This document shows positions 51,047 through 63,084 of a stretch of 64,000 nt of DNA, one piece after another. The notes under the pieces are model-generated. The model saw only the letters and a program-made list of their open reading frames with translations, was not told where the DNA came from and made no database searches. The DNA comes from Yponomeuta sedellus. Taxonomy: Eukaryota > Arthropoda > Insecta > Lepidoptera > Yponomeutidae. Position numbers and translations under genes: made by a program. Each line of letters opens with the position of its first letter. Positions within the stretch are counted from its first letter, which is position 1. The stretch covers positions 16,421,143-16,485,142 of the forward strand of contig OW203724.1 of the NCBI GenBank assembly GCA_934045075.1, given 5' to 3'.

Positions 51047-52029
51047 GGATGAATGTACCGTAGCATTTATTCGTCCTAAAATAACGTGACTTGATTAGGG
51101 ATGATTAGGATAAACAAGCACCATTATAAGCACTAAGAGTTTGAACCTAGCTACCACTTTACCTGTATGTGAAACTACATTTGCTACGTGCTTACAAAGC
51201 TTAAGCAGTGCCTTTATGTCTCGGCTCAGGGCACAGGCTTTCTCTCGGAGAGAAAAATAATGAAAACCACGCAAGCGCACCACATTCTTACACGGAGCTA
51301 ATTATATGCTTTTATGATACGCTTTATTGCCCAAAGAATAACTTAAATGACAGGTAAGTGTAGATATACAAAGGCGGACTTATTTCAAAAGAATTTTCTT
51401 CCAGTCGGCCTAAGAGACTTTTTGAAAAATAAAACAGCAAGCGGGGGATGGCAAATGAAGCTAACCAAAAAAAAAGGACTGAAAATCTAATACTTATTTT
51501 AATATTTATATGAAACTGGCTGACTCTTATTATCTCTCTCGTATTAAGCCTATGACTCATTCTCAGACTTACCAAATATATTATAAGGGTACAAGGGAAG
51601 AACATGGTATGTCCGACCGACATTGAACTGAGATAATGTCCATAATAGATTTCAAACCTCTATAAAATATTCATTACTTATGTGATTTATTACACTAATG
51701 TCTTGTTTTTTAATAAATAGTATTAGTGTTCAGTGACAAAGGTAGAAATGAACCATGGACAACACATTTTTTTCCGTGTACGACTACGACCTTGCATGTT
51801 TTTGCATTGTAGTAGTATTTTTATAAGGCGATTACTCAGAGACTCTGCATGTTTTTCCCAAGAGCGTTTTTGCGTTTCGGCCTACCACTTTTACACTACA
51901 AAATGGCATTATCAGTTTAAAAAAACTAAAAATGTGACATTGCATGTTCTTCCCCTGTGCCCTTGTGTTCAAAATCCGTTTCGGAAGAACATTGTGACAC
52001 GAGTTTTTTTGTATGTAGCCTATATACGT
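51047..52029. other. mostly unannotated; one retroposon tail
   Basis: 51318-51480 carries ACAAAGGCGGACTTATTTCA and TTTTCTTCCAGTCGGCCTAA (compare 27950). The 100-codon frame at 51733-52035 has no recognisable motif. Confidence 0.4.
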
Positions 52030-52109
52030 TCATGAACAGGGAGGAGTAGAAGAGAAAAGGGGAGGCCTTTGCCCAGCAGTGGGACACAATCGAGGCTACA
52101 TAAAATAAT
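52030..52109 (+). mobile_element. non-LTR 3' end fragment
   Basis: AGGGGAGGCCTTTGCCCAGC then AGTGGGACACAATCGAGGCT, identical in type to the tail at 2050-2106. Confidence 0.7.
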
Positions 52110-52124
52110 ATACGTTCGCAGGCA

Positions 52125-52295
52125 TACAGAGGTGCAGATTTTTTCTGACAGAGAGTATGGGCTTTATTTCTACGCGTGCCCGCCGTGGATTAACAATTTC
52201 AAGCGCCGAGCTTTTTGAATACATTTAATACTTCCTCACGATGTTTTCATTCAAAGTTACTATTCAAAGTTAGTATTGTTATTATAACTTCACAG
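52125..52295 (-). mobile_element. SINE-B distal part
   Basis: GAGAGTATGGGCTTTATTTC, GTGGATTAACAATTTCAAGC and CCTCACGATGTTTTCATTC are all family B motifs in reverse. Confidence 0.6.
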
Positions 52296-52511
52296 ATTTT
52301 CATATATTACGAGTATATTATATCTAAACTCTCTCCTTCAACATAATAGCATACCAGTGCTGAGTGTAGGTCTCCTTCAATGAATAACACTAAACTTTTT
52401 ATGTTGAATATTTTGTACGTCGACATAATGCCCAAAAACAAAAATTAACAAAAATCCGTGCAGCCGTCGGGATGAGTTTGCGATAAACGCCCAAGAGATT
52501 TACATTTCGTT

Positions 52512-52638
52512 ACCAACCCTTGTATGTCCCCACTGCTGGGGCACGGGTCTCTTCCGGCATCGCAGGAAGGTTAGGCCATACTCCACCACGGGGGCCAAGT
52601 GATTGATTCCAATCACTCGGTTCACCTAGGCCACGAGC
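52512..52638 (-). mobile_element. 5S-SINE with large internal deletion
   Basis: The tail (CCCCACTGCTGGGGCACGGG) is joined at CCAAGTGATTGATTCCAATC directly to the 5S head (AATCACTCGGTTCACCTAGG). Confidence 0.72.
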
Positions 52639-52751
52639 GAGATTTACTTTTATTATTAGTTTTAATTTGACTGAACTAAAGTAGCTGAATGCGACAAGGC
52701 CGGAAAACCACGAGGGAGATCTATATCCTGCGAGGCGTCAAATGGCTGATG

Positions 52752-52922
52752 ATAGATAGATAGAATATTCTTTATTGTACACAGAAATTACAGTAACAGA
52801 AATTATTAAAAAAATATAGTACAAATGGCGGCCTTATTACTAAGAGCATTTTCTTCCAGGCAACCATAGACGGAGACATGAAAGAAATTAGAGACGGGTA
52901 GTCGGTGCAATACAGAAATATT
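52752..52922 (-). mobile_element. retroposon 3' tail, family G
   Basis: (GATA)n, TTCTTTATTGTACACAG, ATGGCGGCCTTATTAC and TTTTCTTCCAGGCAACC in that order. Confidence 0.6.
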
Positions 52923-52980
52923 GAAATTAGAAATTGAACGAAATGTATGTAAACTTACTTAAACCACATACATAAATAAT

Positions 52981-53852
<872 letters not shown>

Positions 53853-54034
53853 TATGGACATATGACGCAGATCTCGTTAGCCCTATACTAAGTGCAACTA
53901 AATGACTTGTGTTATAGGTGCTAACTCGACGATAGATATAATACAATAAATATATAGATAACATCCAAGACCCGAGACAAACTAGAAAAGTTCGTTTCTT
54001 AGTTTGACCCGGCCGGGGATCGAACCCGAGACCG
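53853..54034 (-). mobile_element. tRNA-derived SINE, family D, 3' part
   Basis: TCTCGTTAGCCCTATACTAA, GTTCGTTTCTTAGTTTGACC and CCGGCCGGGGATCGAACCCG. The A-box half is missing. Confidence 0.78.
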
Positions 54035-54690
54035 AATAAATTAATAAATAATTAAGATGTACATACATACTAATAAATTAATTATATATTGGAAGAGGAA
54101 ATAATATAATATACCTACGTAATATTTAAGTACTGATGATGTTGATAACGACGAAAGTCTGAAGGATTCATCTAAGGCACATCTCGTGTCCCCCGCCAAT
54201 ATTTTAGTACCCATTTCCATAATATTAATTTCTTCAGCGGATACACTTGGTCATGTGTGTGTATGCCAGTGTCTTATAATTTTTTTCTTTTGTTTTAATC
54301 CATACCTACTCTTTTGCTATGGATAAGGGAAACCGTGAGACGTGTCTTGTATGTTAATAACCTTATGCTTTTAATGATTCCTGAGGAGCTTGTTTCTGAA
54401 AAGCCCAACCTAATAATGTAGGTATTCCAAAATTGTTGTGCCCAACATTTCTAAGCTTAATTACGGATAGCCACTGGACTTTGAAAAGGCATCACTCTGC
54501 CAATTGAAAGGGGCCAGTTATTATATCATACGTAGCAACTATTGTGAAATTTTGATATAATTGGGACATGTTGCAGAGGGTAGGCCGCCCTAATTAGGGA
54601 TCGCAATATTGACTGCCCCAGAGGCAGCGGTTACACTGACCGCCGTAGGACACACGGGATTATAAATCTGCAAAGAATTTACGTACCGTA
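54035..54690. other. no gene recognised
   Basis: AT-rich unique sequence with no supported feature. Confidence 0.3.
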
Positions 54691-54692
54691 AA

Positions 54693-54760
54693 ATTGTAGA
54701 CTTTTAGTCCGGATCTACTTAACAACACCCGTAAGTAGATCCGGACTAAAAGTCTACAAT
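54693..54760. repeat. perfect hairpin, 29-bp arms
   Basis: ATTGTAGACTTTTAGTCCGG...TACTTA and its exact reverse complement, loop ACAACACCCG. CCGTAAAATT occurs just before the hairpin and again at 54795. Confidence 0.9.
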
Positions 54761-55173
54761 GTGTTGTGTTTACAAAAGTTTTAGTTCAAAAATACCGTAA
54801 AATTCTCACTTTTACGAAGATTGACTCAGCAATTGCCAGCCCACTCCAATATTCTAAAAAAAATTGGCCGGAGTTATTAAGTAAAGTGACTATCATGAAC
54901 ATAGATAATTTAAAACTTAATTGAAAAACACATTCACGGTGTTTTTGTTTACATGAAACGCACATTGTTTTTGATCTAGAATTATTGCATAGTTTAGTCG
55001 TAGGATTAGAATGTCAATCCGTCCATGCCTTTTGCCCATAGATAACCAAAGCTAGATTACAAAGATAAATAAACAAATAGTCATTATTATTAAGTATCCC
55101 TTTAGGTGGGTTAGAACCACAAAATGACTTCCAAACAGCAGATTTAGTTATTTTTACATATTGCGCATTAATT

Positions 55174-55445
55174 GAATCTGATAATTAATTTAATTTAAAA
55201 AATATATATAGTTTAAGGGCCGCTTACACAATTCCCTTAAATCTAGGTTTAGTAAAATATTGATATTTTTTTGTTCTGAGAGTCCGGTTTAAATTGTTTT
55301 AAATCAAGATTTACGGGCTTGTGCAAGTGGCTCTAAGTTTCTAAAATTAAATTTAATTTACGATGAAATTTAAGTTAAGGAAATTTGTGTAATTTACTTT
55401 TTTATGTACAATAAAGTGTTCTCTATCTATCTCTATCTATCTATC
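55174..55445 (+). mobile_element. MITE-like repeat, copy 2, followed by a retroposon tail
   Basis: 55174-55388 matches 50281-50494. 55389-55445 is a family G tail (TACAATAAAGTGTTCTC and (TCTA)n). Confidence 0.7.
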
Positions 55446-56233
55446 AATGCCCTGAAATCTCACAAAGCACGAAGAAACGGGACCCCGTCCGTCCCCACCC
55501 ATATGAAAGGAGCAACCAGAGGTGAGGCAAGTGGGCCCAGTATTGTTACACCCGGGATTTGGATCCGAGATAATCCGAGATGAGAGGGTTTCACGCCGGA
55601 CACTGCCAGGTCTATTGTTAATGACTAGGGAGGCAGCCGCTGATGATATTGCTGATGCGGCGGATGGCGTTTTTTCGTAGAAAAAAATGGCTATTTAGTG
55701 GCGGTGCTCAGCGAGTTTCGGGAAAATAGAGGAGAATAAATCCTTCAATATTAGTTTTGATTTATTCGATAGACAGATGACTTCATTATACACAAAGAAA
55801 GAAATTACGCAGATTTGTTTTGTAAGTACAAAGAAGATAGACATTGGTTGGTGATTCTTCGGGGACACACTTTATAAAGTTGTGATGTGTAGATATCGCT
55901 TTATTGCACACCAGTAATAGACAGAAATAAGATATAGTAATAAAATATCTTAATACCTTTATAAATGTCCGTTTAAAACGATAAGTTTCTAACCTCCTGT
56001 TTCTCGTAGACTAACGTTCTGTTCATCTACTGTTAACAGTGGTCAGTTGGTGTTTTGTATCCACTTTAGCCAAATGATAGATGATATTGATAACAGTTAA
56101 TAAAAATGTACTTAGTATAGTCTTCAGTACATTAATGGATGGAAAGTTCCCGATAAGATTATAAATATGCAAACTGTCAGTCAAACATAATCAAGGTTAG
56201 ACATATATTATTAAACACATACATATTGCTATT
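55446..56233. other. no gene recognised
   Basis: A GC-richer part (55480-55700) has no open frame that I recognise, and the remainder is AT-rich. Confidence 0.3.
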
Positions 56234-56480
56234 AGCGGAGGTAGCGGAGCGGTTAGACCTCTGCCTCACATTCGCGAGGTCATAAGTTCAAATCTCGGCA
56301 GGTACCAATAACTTTGTTTTCTTAGTGCCCTACATTTATAAAGTTGTAGCAGTAAGACCACTCGCTAACGTTGGAGGATAACGTGAGGAAACCTGAGTGT
56401 CTGGGAGGATTACATACTTGTGCCTCAGCATACTGAAATTACTATTTCACGGGGAAATTACTCTCTCTCTAAGAGAAGTC
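56234..56480 (+). mobile_element. tRNA-derived SINE, family B variant
   Basis: AGCGGAGGTAGCGGAGCGG, GAGGTCATAAGTTCAAATCT and the ACCAATAACTTTGTTTTC-type body. Confidence 0.72.
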
Positions 56481-56649
56481 ATGTACAATAATACGTAAAG
56501 AGGTTACATAAAACATACTATAATGTGCCAATTAAATACTACGAAATGTTTTAATTTATGTTAATTATTGAGGAACTCAAACCACAGATTAGATAATAGT
56601 TACAAACAGTGCACTGTACAATCTTTTCTTAATCTATTGCATATTCAAA

Positions 56650-56722
56650 TTCAAATCAATTTATTTTAACGTAAATAATTTACATTCTGTTTGCTGAATG
56701 TCTATGTAAAATGTAAGCCGCT
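56650..56722 (-). mobile_element. retroposon tail (also 9575 and 19276)
   Basis: CAATTTATTTTAACGTAAAT, TACATTCTGTTTGCTGAATG and TCTATGTAAAATGTAAGCCG recur at the other two sites. Confidence 0.5.
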
Positions 56723-57229
56723 GTCTTCGGGTCCTATTGTAGTGGAGAAAAATGCAGCGCAGCAACAAACGTAATTCAGCTCTTTTCTCAAATCATCTAA
56801 AAACCAAATACATATAAGTGTATATGCATTCTCGAAATTCACTGAAATCAACATTAAAGCATTTTTGATATTACGTAAAAATTGGTTGAGATGCCTCAAA
56901 ATTCTTTACAGCTCTTTGTCATTCTACAGCTTCATCAACACAATACTAGACATAACAAAACCAGATAATGCTCCCGTTCAGTAGCAAGTTGGAGTAGTTT
57001 TGTCTCGTACAAAGCTTCGCTGACAAAGCCGAGTAAGGCGGACGAACGGTTACGTGCCGTTTGTTCTCTTGTAAAAATAGAATAAAGGAACAAAACAAGC
57101 GTTCGACAAATCGCTGGAGAGTGAAAAACGTGAAGTCGGTCTGAGCGGAGCTTAAGAACAACAGCTCTAGAGCTAACACGAAACACTAGCCACGTTTACA
57201 AACTCGCCTGCAAATTTAGACCAATTGGT
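56723..57229. other. no gene recognised
   Basis: The overlapping frames at 56702-57186 have no protein-like features that I can name. Confidence 0.3.
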
Positions 57230-57487
57230 AGATAGTTAGTTAGACCTGAGATTTCCGCACCTCATAGTTGGGCCATTGTACGTAGCAAGCGCTGAAGTAC
57301 GCTAACACCTCAGACACTAGGGTTTCCTTACGATGTTTTCCTTCACCGTCAGCGAGTAGCATTGCTACTACAATTTCACAAATGTACATAACTTAGAAAA
57401 CAAAGTCATTGGTACATGCCGGGGTTCGAACCCACGACCTCCCGATTGAGAAGCTAGAGTTCTAAACCGCTCCGCTACCACCGCTCT
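57230..57487 (-). mobile_element. tRNA-derived SINE, family B, full copy with 8-bp TSD
   Basis: Mirror image of 17096-17354, with CAATTGGT duplicated at 57222-57229 and 57488-57495. Confidence 0.85.
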
Positions 57488-57635
57488 CAATTGGTCGATT
57501 ACTTTTTTACATTTCGTGATCGTACGTAGATAATATTGTAACATGAGCGACATAAATTTATCAGCCAATTGTACCCCTTGTTTTGTAACTGTTTTCTCTG
57601 TAGTTATTTTCTGGTGTGTACAGAGAAAAGAGTGT

Positions 57636-57772
57636 TAAATAACATAACATTTACATACTGGCACATACATTGCTTCTGGCCTCACACTAGGATACCCTGT
57701 GTCGTGGGAACCAGAAACAACGACATCACAAACATGATTGTAAACATCCAAGACCTGGGGTTTTTTTTTAAA
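57636..57772 (-). mobile_element. SINE-C body, head truncated
   Basis: AACATAACATTTACATACTG, GGATACCCTGTGTCGTGGGA and CCAAGACCTGGGG, ending at a T-run. Confidence 0.72.
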
Positions 57773-57777
57773 TGAAT

Positions 57778-58230
57778 GAATGAAAATTCTTTATTGCACT
57801 AAAAACAAATTTGTGCAAAGGCTAGCTTAATACTATATAGTATTTTCTTCCAGCTAACCCACGATAGTGCGGACAGTGGAAGGGGTAGTGCCAGTAAACA
57901 ATATAATATAGGAGTGATTTATTAGATAACCTAGGTTAACTAAATAATACAAATATCATTTAAATACACATACGTATATAAAATAGCACGAAAAATATAA
58001 AATAATACTCAAATACATATTTGCTATATTTAGTTTTCTTATCTTTTCTCTATTGTTTTTTTATTTGCACCGACTACTTCGTATCTATTTGTCCCCAGGA
58101 GAATCTCCATGAAATTGTCTGGAAGAACATAAGCCATAAGGCCGCCAATTGTACCTTTTATTTTGTAACTGCTTTTATTGTAACTGTTTGCTGATGTACG
58201 ACAAAGAATATTTTTATCTTATCTTGAAAA
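57778..58230. mobile_element. two convergent retroposon tails
   Basis: 57778-57910 (minus) has GAAAATTCTTTATTGCACTA and TTTTCTTCCAGCTAACCC. 58040-58230 (plus) has GCACCGACTACTTCG, GTCTGGAAGAACATAAG and CATAAGGCCGCCAATTGTAC. Confidence 0.5.
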
Positions 58231-59544
58231 ATATCTAAATCCCAGTTAGGTCAATTAAATAAATAAATTAAATAATAGTAGTTTATGATACTGTTGCATA
58301 ATAAGGGTTCTTATAAGACGAGTGTGTTTTTTTATAGTATCACACGAGTGTTCTAAGTCTAAGTTATGTACCTACACTACTTTATCTACTCTCATGCTAG
58401 GTATAATACATAAAATAATATTCAACAGAACTAGACTTTGTTTAAATATTGAAAAGTTTTTTTAAATACGTGATTGCTTATGCGTGTTGCGTCGCCGCGG
58501 ACTCGTTCATTGAAACCTTTTTTTTAAAGTAGAGGTTCAACCTTCTTGGTCTAGCTGGAGGTTGTACAGGTGTATCGTTATTATTAAAAAGTTATATTAT
58601 GATACAGTTGTCCATACCTGTATCGTAATAAAACTTTTTAATTTTTGGCCTATGCGTAATGTTTGTCATAAGAGTTTTGTTTTCAGTTTTATAATCTTGG
58701 TATTATAGTATCAGAGTAGATAAATTAAATTAATTATTTACCTAACTATGTTTTGTTCAATGCTTTGTGTGCAATAAAATATAAGTATACGTAAAGTGTA
58801 AGTATGGATAGTCTAAAAAAAAATCCACTGCACTTAAATAAAAAGACTACAAAACTAAAAGACACGCTTTTAGTCCCTTATGTACTAAAATTAGAAGTTG
58901 AAACAGATTTCCTAGTTACGTAACACTAGCGTGAATGAAAAACGTGAGGCATTTTTAACTATTTTTTATCGTTTCTGTTCTCAGTGTCTCAGTACAGTCG
59001 TTAGCTTCTAGAATATACCTCAAGCTCTAGAGTAGGCTTCGGTTTTCGCCGAAAGTACACGAGTGTTATACTACTTCCTGCCCTGTATAAAACTTTTCTT
59101 CACTATTTTGTAAAGTTATAAATAACAATGCAAAAAAAACCTTACCTTATTGCAATATCCGATTCTATCCGATAGTAGCCGAGGTATATTCTAAAATCAC
59201 ACAGAATGTAGCTGTTATACTCCGAGCTAATCTTTATTCCGTCGCGGTCAATCCGGCTCTTGCGCTACCTATTTATCACGTGCCGGCTCGTTTGTTAGGA
59301 TATTCGTAAATATTTCAAGCGTTATTGCCGCCATCAACATAATGTTATGGGGCGAAATTTTACAAAACGGAAACAAAAGATATAAAGCAACTGCGTGGCG
59401 GAGAATATCTCTGTTTCGATATTAATGTTGTGGAGCGAGCGGAAAATATTATTTACAATTGGTTCGCAGCCTGGAATCCGAAGGCGTCTTATGGTTGGCG
59501 GTTAAAGTAACGGCTTCTTTGCCACGCCTTTGTTATATTATTAT
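58231..59544. other. no gene recognised
   Basis: Unique AT-rich sequence. No supported exon, repeat or RNA gene. Confidence 0.3.
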
Positions 59545-59690
59545 ATTCGCCTTTTTTGCATCTACGTAATGAGATGATTTATACAGCGTCCAGTGGCATC
59601 TTCACTCACACTAGCTGGGTGAAGGGACCACTCTGACGCTGTAGTGCCTGGGACATGGTTTTATAGATGGTGTAGGCTTATATGTGTTAT
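59545..59690. repeat. dispersed repeat, second copy of 43030-43250
   Basis: Same motif order (TTTTTGCATCTACGTAATGA, CTGTAGTGCCTGGGACATGG, TTTTATAGATGGTGTAGGC). Confidence 0.65.
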
Positions 59691-59775
59691 ATATGTTACG
59701 GCTAAAACAAATAAAATACTCCTACTTTAGTAAAAGTGAATTATGAAATTAAATTCGTTGATATTTCTTCTTCTT

Positions 59776-59825
59776 CTTCAGACTATATTAATCCACTGCT
59801 GGACATAGCCCTCTCCTAATGAGCG
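59776..59825 (-). mobile_element. family F 3' end fragment
   Basis: AGACTATATTAATCCACTGC, then TGGACATAGCCCTCTCCTAA and TGAGCG. Confidence 0.65.
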
Positions 59826-60060
59826 TTGATATTTATTTATCTATTTTCTTTTAATTAAGTTTTTCTAAATATTTTACATTAGATCAGAAATATGTGGCTT
59901 GTAGCCAGCGATTGGTGGAATCTAATTGTAACCTGCATGGTATCGGCTAGATCTAGTGGTTGGACCCAGTTTTAGCGACAATGATACGAGCTAGACCTAG
60001 TTTTAACCGAAACCAATCAGCTTACCTATACTAGATTTAACTCAGAGTAAGTGGCTACAC

Positions 60061-60084
60061 CTAGTTTTAACCGGTTAAAACTAG
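60061..60084. repeat. perfect 24-bp palindrome with related half-sites to the left
   Basis: CTAGTTTTAACCGG and its complement. CTAGTTTTAACCG also occurs at 59998-60010 and variants at 59957-59975. Confidence 0.7.
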
Positions 60085-60469
60085 GCGTGACCGCACTTCG
60101 GGTTCTACCCGCAACAAACCTTTTTCGAACGAAAATTGATCTAAAACGTGTACATTTTTAACAACATGTAAGCAATTGCATTTTTCCCACCGCTTCAAAA
60201 CCATGTACTCAATGGAAAGTGTGAGAAATTGCGCGAAAATCCTTTCCAGACGATGTTCAAGTAGTTTTTCCCTACAAAATGCACGTGAATTCAAAACAAA
60301 TTGCTGCCGGCGCAAATGGAGCGCGCGTGGTGCATTAAATCGCGCCGAGAAACAAATGATGCGAAATTGTTCCGATGCATAGAACAAACGTAATACTATA
60401 GTCGTCACTATCAACCTTAAACGGTCTAGAAGGGACCAACGGTTAATTAGTATGTTGCCGAGGTTGGCA

Positions 60470-60640
60470 CCAATAACGCAGACTATACACGGTGAACGAA
60501 AACATCGTGAGGAAAGGTTTCCTCACGATGTTTTCGTGGACATGTGCATTGCCAATCCACTGTAGGCACGCGTAGTGTTTAAGCCCATACTCGCTCTGTC
60601 TCTGAGAGATGGCCTAAGATGGGATGTAGTGAGTGTGACG
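60470..60640 (+). mobile_element. SINE-B fragment containing a perfect hairpin
   Basis: Family B motifs (AAACATCGTGAGG, GCCCATACTCGCTC) surround 60497-60536, a 19-bp-arm hairpin of CGAAAACATCGTGAGGAAA. Confidence 0.65.
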
Positions 60641-60689
60641 TGTCGGCCTGCTGCGAAACACTAAAACTGATTTGAGGGAAGACTACCTA

Positions 60690-60815
60690 CGTTTACTGCA
60701 ATAATTGACTGTACTCGCCACTTCAGTCTACCCGTGACCACGGCAACTGTAACTTTACCGAAACATCGGGAATTTAGGTAACTACGTTTTACCTAATAAG
60801 TAATAGGAATTTAAC
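60690..60815. mobile_element. MITE M1, partial
   Basis: GACTGTACTCGCCACTTCAG, GACCACGGCAACTGTAAC and ACGTTTTACCTAATAAGTAA. The outer terminus is degraded. Confidence 0.6.
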
Positions 60816-60989
60816 TGTATATGAGCATTGCGAGTCAAAGAAATAAATACTATGGCCTTTTTTTCAATAAAATCTAGAGGGGATTGAGCTGTAAGTCATA
60901 TGGAGATAGAACTTATTCTTAAGAAGAACTAGTTTAAGAAGACAAAAGCGTCTTGAAAAACACACTAAATTGAAACTATTTTTTTATTT

Positions 60990-61442
60990 ATACATACATA
61001 CATAACCTCATGCCTGTATCCCAGAGGGGTAGGCAGAGACCAGGGACTGCCTCTTGCCACGATCCTGACAAATCACCTTCGCTTCATCAACGTTCATAAG
61101 TCGTTGCATGCACGCACGCCGGTTCCGGGTACTTTTTATCTATCCCTTTGCTGATACATCCCCCATTTGGTCGATGTGTGTCCGTCTGGGACGTCCCTTA
61201 CCAGCCCTTCCACTCACATTTGCAATATATATTTGTTTCGTCAATCTTTCTTCCTTCATCCTCTCCACATGTCGAATCCAAACCAACGCAACATTCCTTT
61301 CTCAATTCTAGTCACTACATCCTGTTTCAGTCCACAACGTTCTCTAATCAGACTATTGCGTATCCTGTCATTCAAAGTAACCCTACACATACTTCTCAAG
61401 GACCTAATTTCTACTGCATTAATTCTACTTTCTTGCTACTTT
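60990..61442 (-). mobile_element. non-LTR reverse-transcriptase C-terminal fragment
   Basis: The minus-strand frame reads RINAVEIRSLRSMCRVTL, RIEKGMLRWFGHVERMKEE and GRAGKGRPRRTHIDQM, then hits a stop where the family normally continues. 'RWFGHVERM' and 'GRPR..W/H.D' are characteristic of insect non-LTR elements. Confidence 0.82.
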
Positions 61443-61520
61443 TGCCTATTTATGTAGCCTATAAAGGTCCCACTGCGGGGCACAGGCATTCATTCGGAAA
61501 AAGAGTATGAGTTTGATTTC
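61443..61520 (-). mobile_element. SINE-B distal fragment
   Basis: GGGGCACAGGCATTCATTCG and AAAGAGTATGAGTTTGATTT resemble the end of family B at 62950-63010. Confidence 0.45.
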
Positions 61521-61715
61521 CACATAATAAAATAACCCACTAGGTTTCAGAACACTTTTATTCTCTTTCCACAAATATCACACTTCGTAAAACTCTGACA
61601 GAACCCCCTCGCTTGGAGTCCAAATTCGTAATGGCCGGTCGGTCCATCCAACCGACGACGTCACCCCACTCTTCAATTTTGTCCAACGCTGGCACCAATC
61701 GTCAAATCGTCAATC

Positions 61716-61746
61716 CAATATATTTAGGGAATACCTAAATATATTG
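61716..61746. repeat. hairpin, 13-bp arms
   Basis: CAATATATTTAGG and CCTAAATATATTG, loop GAATA. Confidence 0.75.
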
Positions 61747-61906
61747 CCAAATACACACGTAGTAGCACGTAAAAGAGGTTTTGCCTTGCTTTTCTCGTGT
61801 CTTGACAAAGGAGTGGTATAGACTAGAGACGAAAAAACTTTTACGCTGTCAGACGTGTTTACAATTTTGTTAGACGTTTTATTTTTATGTTTTCCTTGGT
61901 TTACAG

Positions 61907-61948
61907 GAATATTATGGCTGAGAGAAAAGGCTGCGTCAGGTTTTCGAG
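61907..61948 (+). CDS. possible 42-bp exon with start codon
   Basis: CCTTGGTTTACAG precedes and GTGAGTGAAG follows a 42-bp segment whose ATG opens MAERKGCVRFSR. Both splice signals are good by eye, but no partner exon is visible in the remaining 2 kb, so this is only a candidate first coding exon of a gene to the right. Confidence 0.25.
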
Positions 61949-62240
61949 GTGAGTGAAGTTGTTTTATAGTTTTCCTTTAAAAACGGTCGAGTAACATCTG
62001 TTCAAGATTGGCTTCGCCCAGTCTGGGATTCTTTTTAGGATTCCGTACACCAAGGTTGTCCAACGGGACCCTTTTGCTCGGCCTCCGCTGTCTGTCTGTC
62101 TTTCCATAGGACATTTAAAGTGCTCCATCTTTTGACCCAAATAGGAAGCCAGTTGAAATTTTATATGCTCGTATACAGTATATGTTATAACGACCATTTA
62201 GCTAGTAAATACCTAACTTAAGAAATATGTAAGTTACTTT
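61949..62240. repeat. dispersed repeat remnant
   Basis: AGGATTCCGTACACCAAGG, ACGGGACCCTTTTGC and CTCCGCTGTCTGTCTGTCT are phrases common in insect repeats. The open minus-strand frame here is incidental. Confidence 0.4.
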
Positions 62241-62350
62241 GCTTTACTTTATTGCACACAAAAAACACAAAAAAGAAATACAATTTAAGAAAATATTTGT
62301 ACAAAGGCGAGCTGATCTCTGTAAGAGATTTCTTCCAGCAAACCTCGGGG
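62240..62350 (-). mobile_element. retroposon 3' tail fragment
   Basis: CTTTACTTTATTGCACAC, ACAAAGGCGAGCTGATCTC and GATTTCTTCCAGCAAACC. Confidence 0.5.
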
Positions 62351-62573
62351 AGTTATTATAATGTTAAGATTAAGATTGGCCAGCGGGCAATAGAGCGTAG
62401 TATTATAGGTGTAAAACGAATTCGTAATACAATGCTGCGGTCCAGAACCGAAATTGTCGATGTCAGAGCTGCAACCGCTAACTGAATCGGGTGGGCCACC
62501 TAAGCCGTATGGGCCCAGAAAGGTGAGCAAAAATCGTCACTGACTGGGTTCCGCGCGACGGAAATCTCAAACG

Positions 62574-62712
62574 TGGCCGACCCAAGCGGAGATGGCGGGA
62601 CGACCTCACGAGGTTTCTGCCGGGCTGGCAGGAGGTGGTCATGAACAGGGAGGACTGGAATGAAAAAACGGAGGCCTTTGCCCAGCAGTGGGACGTAATC
62701 GAGCCTACATAA
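62574..62712 (+). mobile_element. non-LTR retrotransposon 3' end
   Basis: One frame reads RRWRDDLTRFLPGWQEVVM, then EAFAQQWDVIEPT and stop: the same C-terminus as 1977-2119 from a different copy. Confidence 0.8.
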
Positions 62713-62720
62713 AAAATATA

Positions 62721-63025
62721 GCGGCTTTAGCCAAGTGTGCAGAACAACGGCTCGGAAGCGAGAGCAAGACCTAGGTTCAATTCCTAGTGCGTGCATGTAC
62801 CAACGACTTTGTTTTGTAAACTATGTACCTTTCTGAAGTTATAGTAGCTATACCACCAGCTAACTGTGAAGGTAAACATCGTGAGGAAACCTGACTGTCT
62901 GAGGTGTTCGAATACCTCAGCGCTTGGAATTGCCAATCCGCGGTGGACACGCGTGATAATTAAGCCCATACTCTCTCTCTGAAAGATTCCTGTGCCCTGC
63001 AGTGGAACATTTATAGGCTGATAGA
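62721..63025 (+). mobile_element. tRNA-derived SINE, family B variant, near full
   Basis: GCGGCTTTAGCCAAGTGTGC, GGTTCAATTCCTAGTGCGTG, AACATCGTGAGGAAACCTGA and GCCCATACTCTCTCTCTGA. Same subtype as 18681. Confidence 0.75.
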
Positions 63026-63084
63026 GTCGGACGACTATGGGTGAGTCAGACTCACTAAATTTATTAACTGCACTATCAATGTAA

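Noticed and set aside
51733..52035. 100-codon plus-strand frame
   Set aside because: Biased composition, no recognised motif, and its end runs toward a LINE tail.
60067..60414. 115-codon minus-strand frame and an opposing 68-codon frame
   Set aside because: Both strands are open over the same bases, with no domain-like pattern, splice context or repeat evidence for either.
61148..61510. 120-codon plus-strand frame
   Set aside because: It is the antisense of the non-LTR reverse-transcriptase fragment, which is clearly coding in type on the minus strand.
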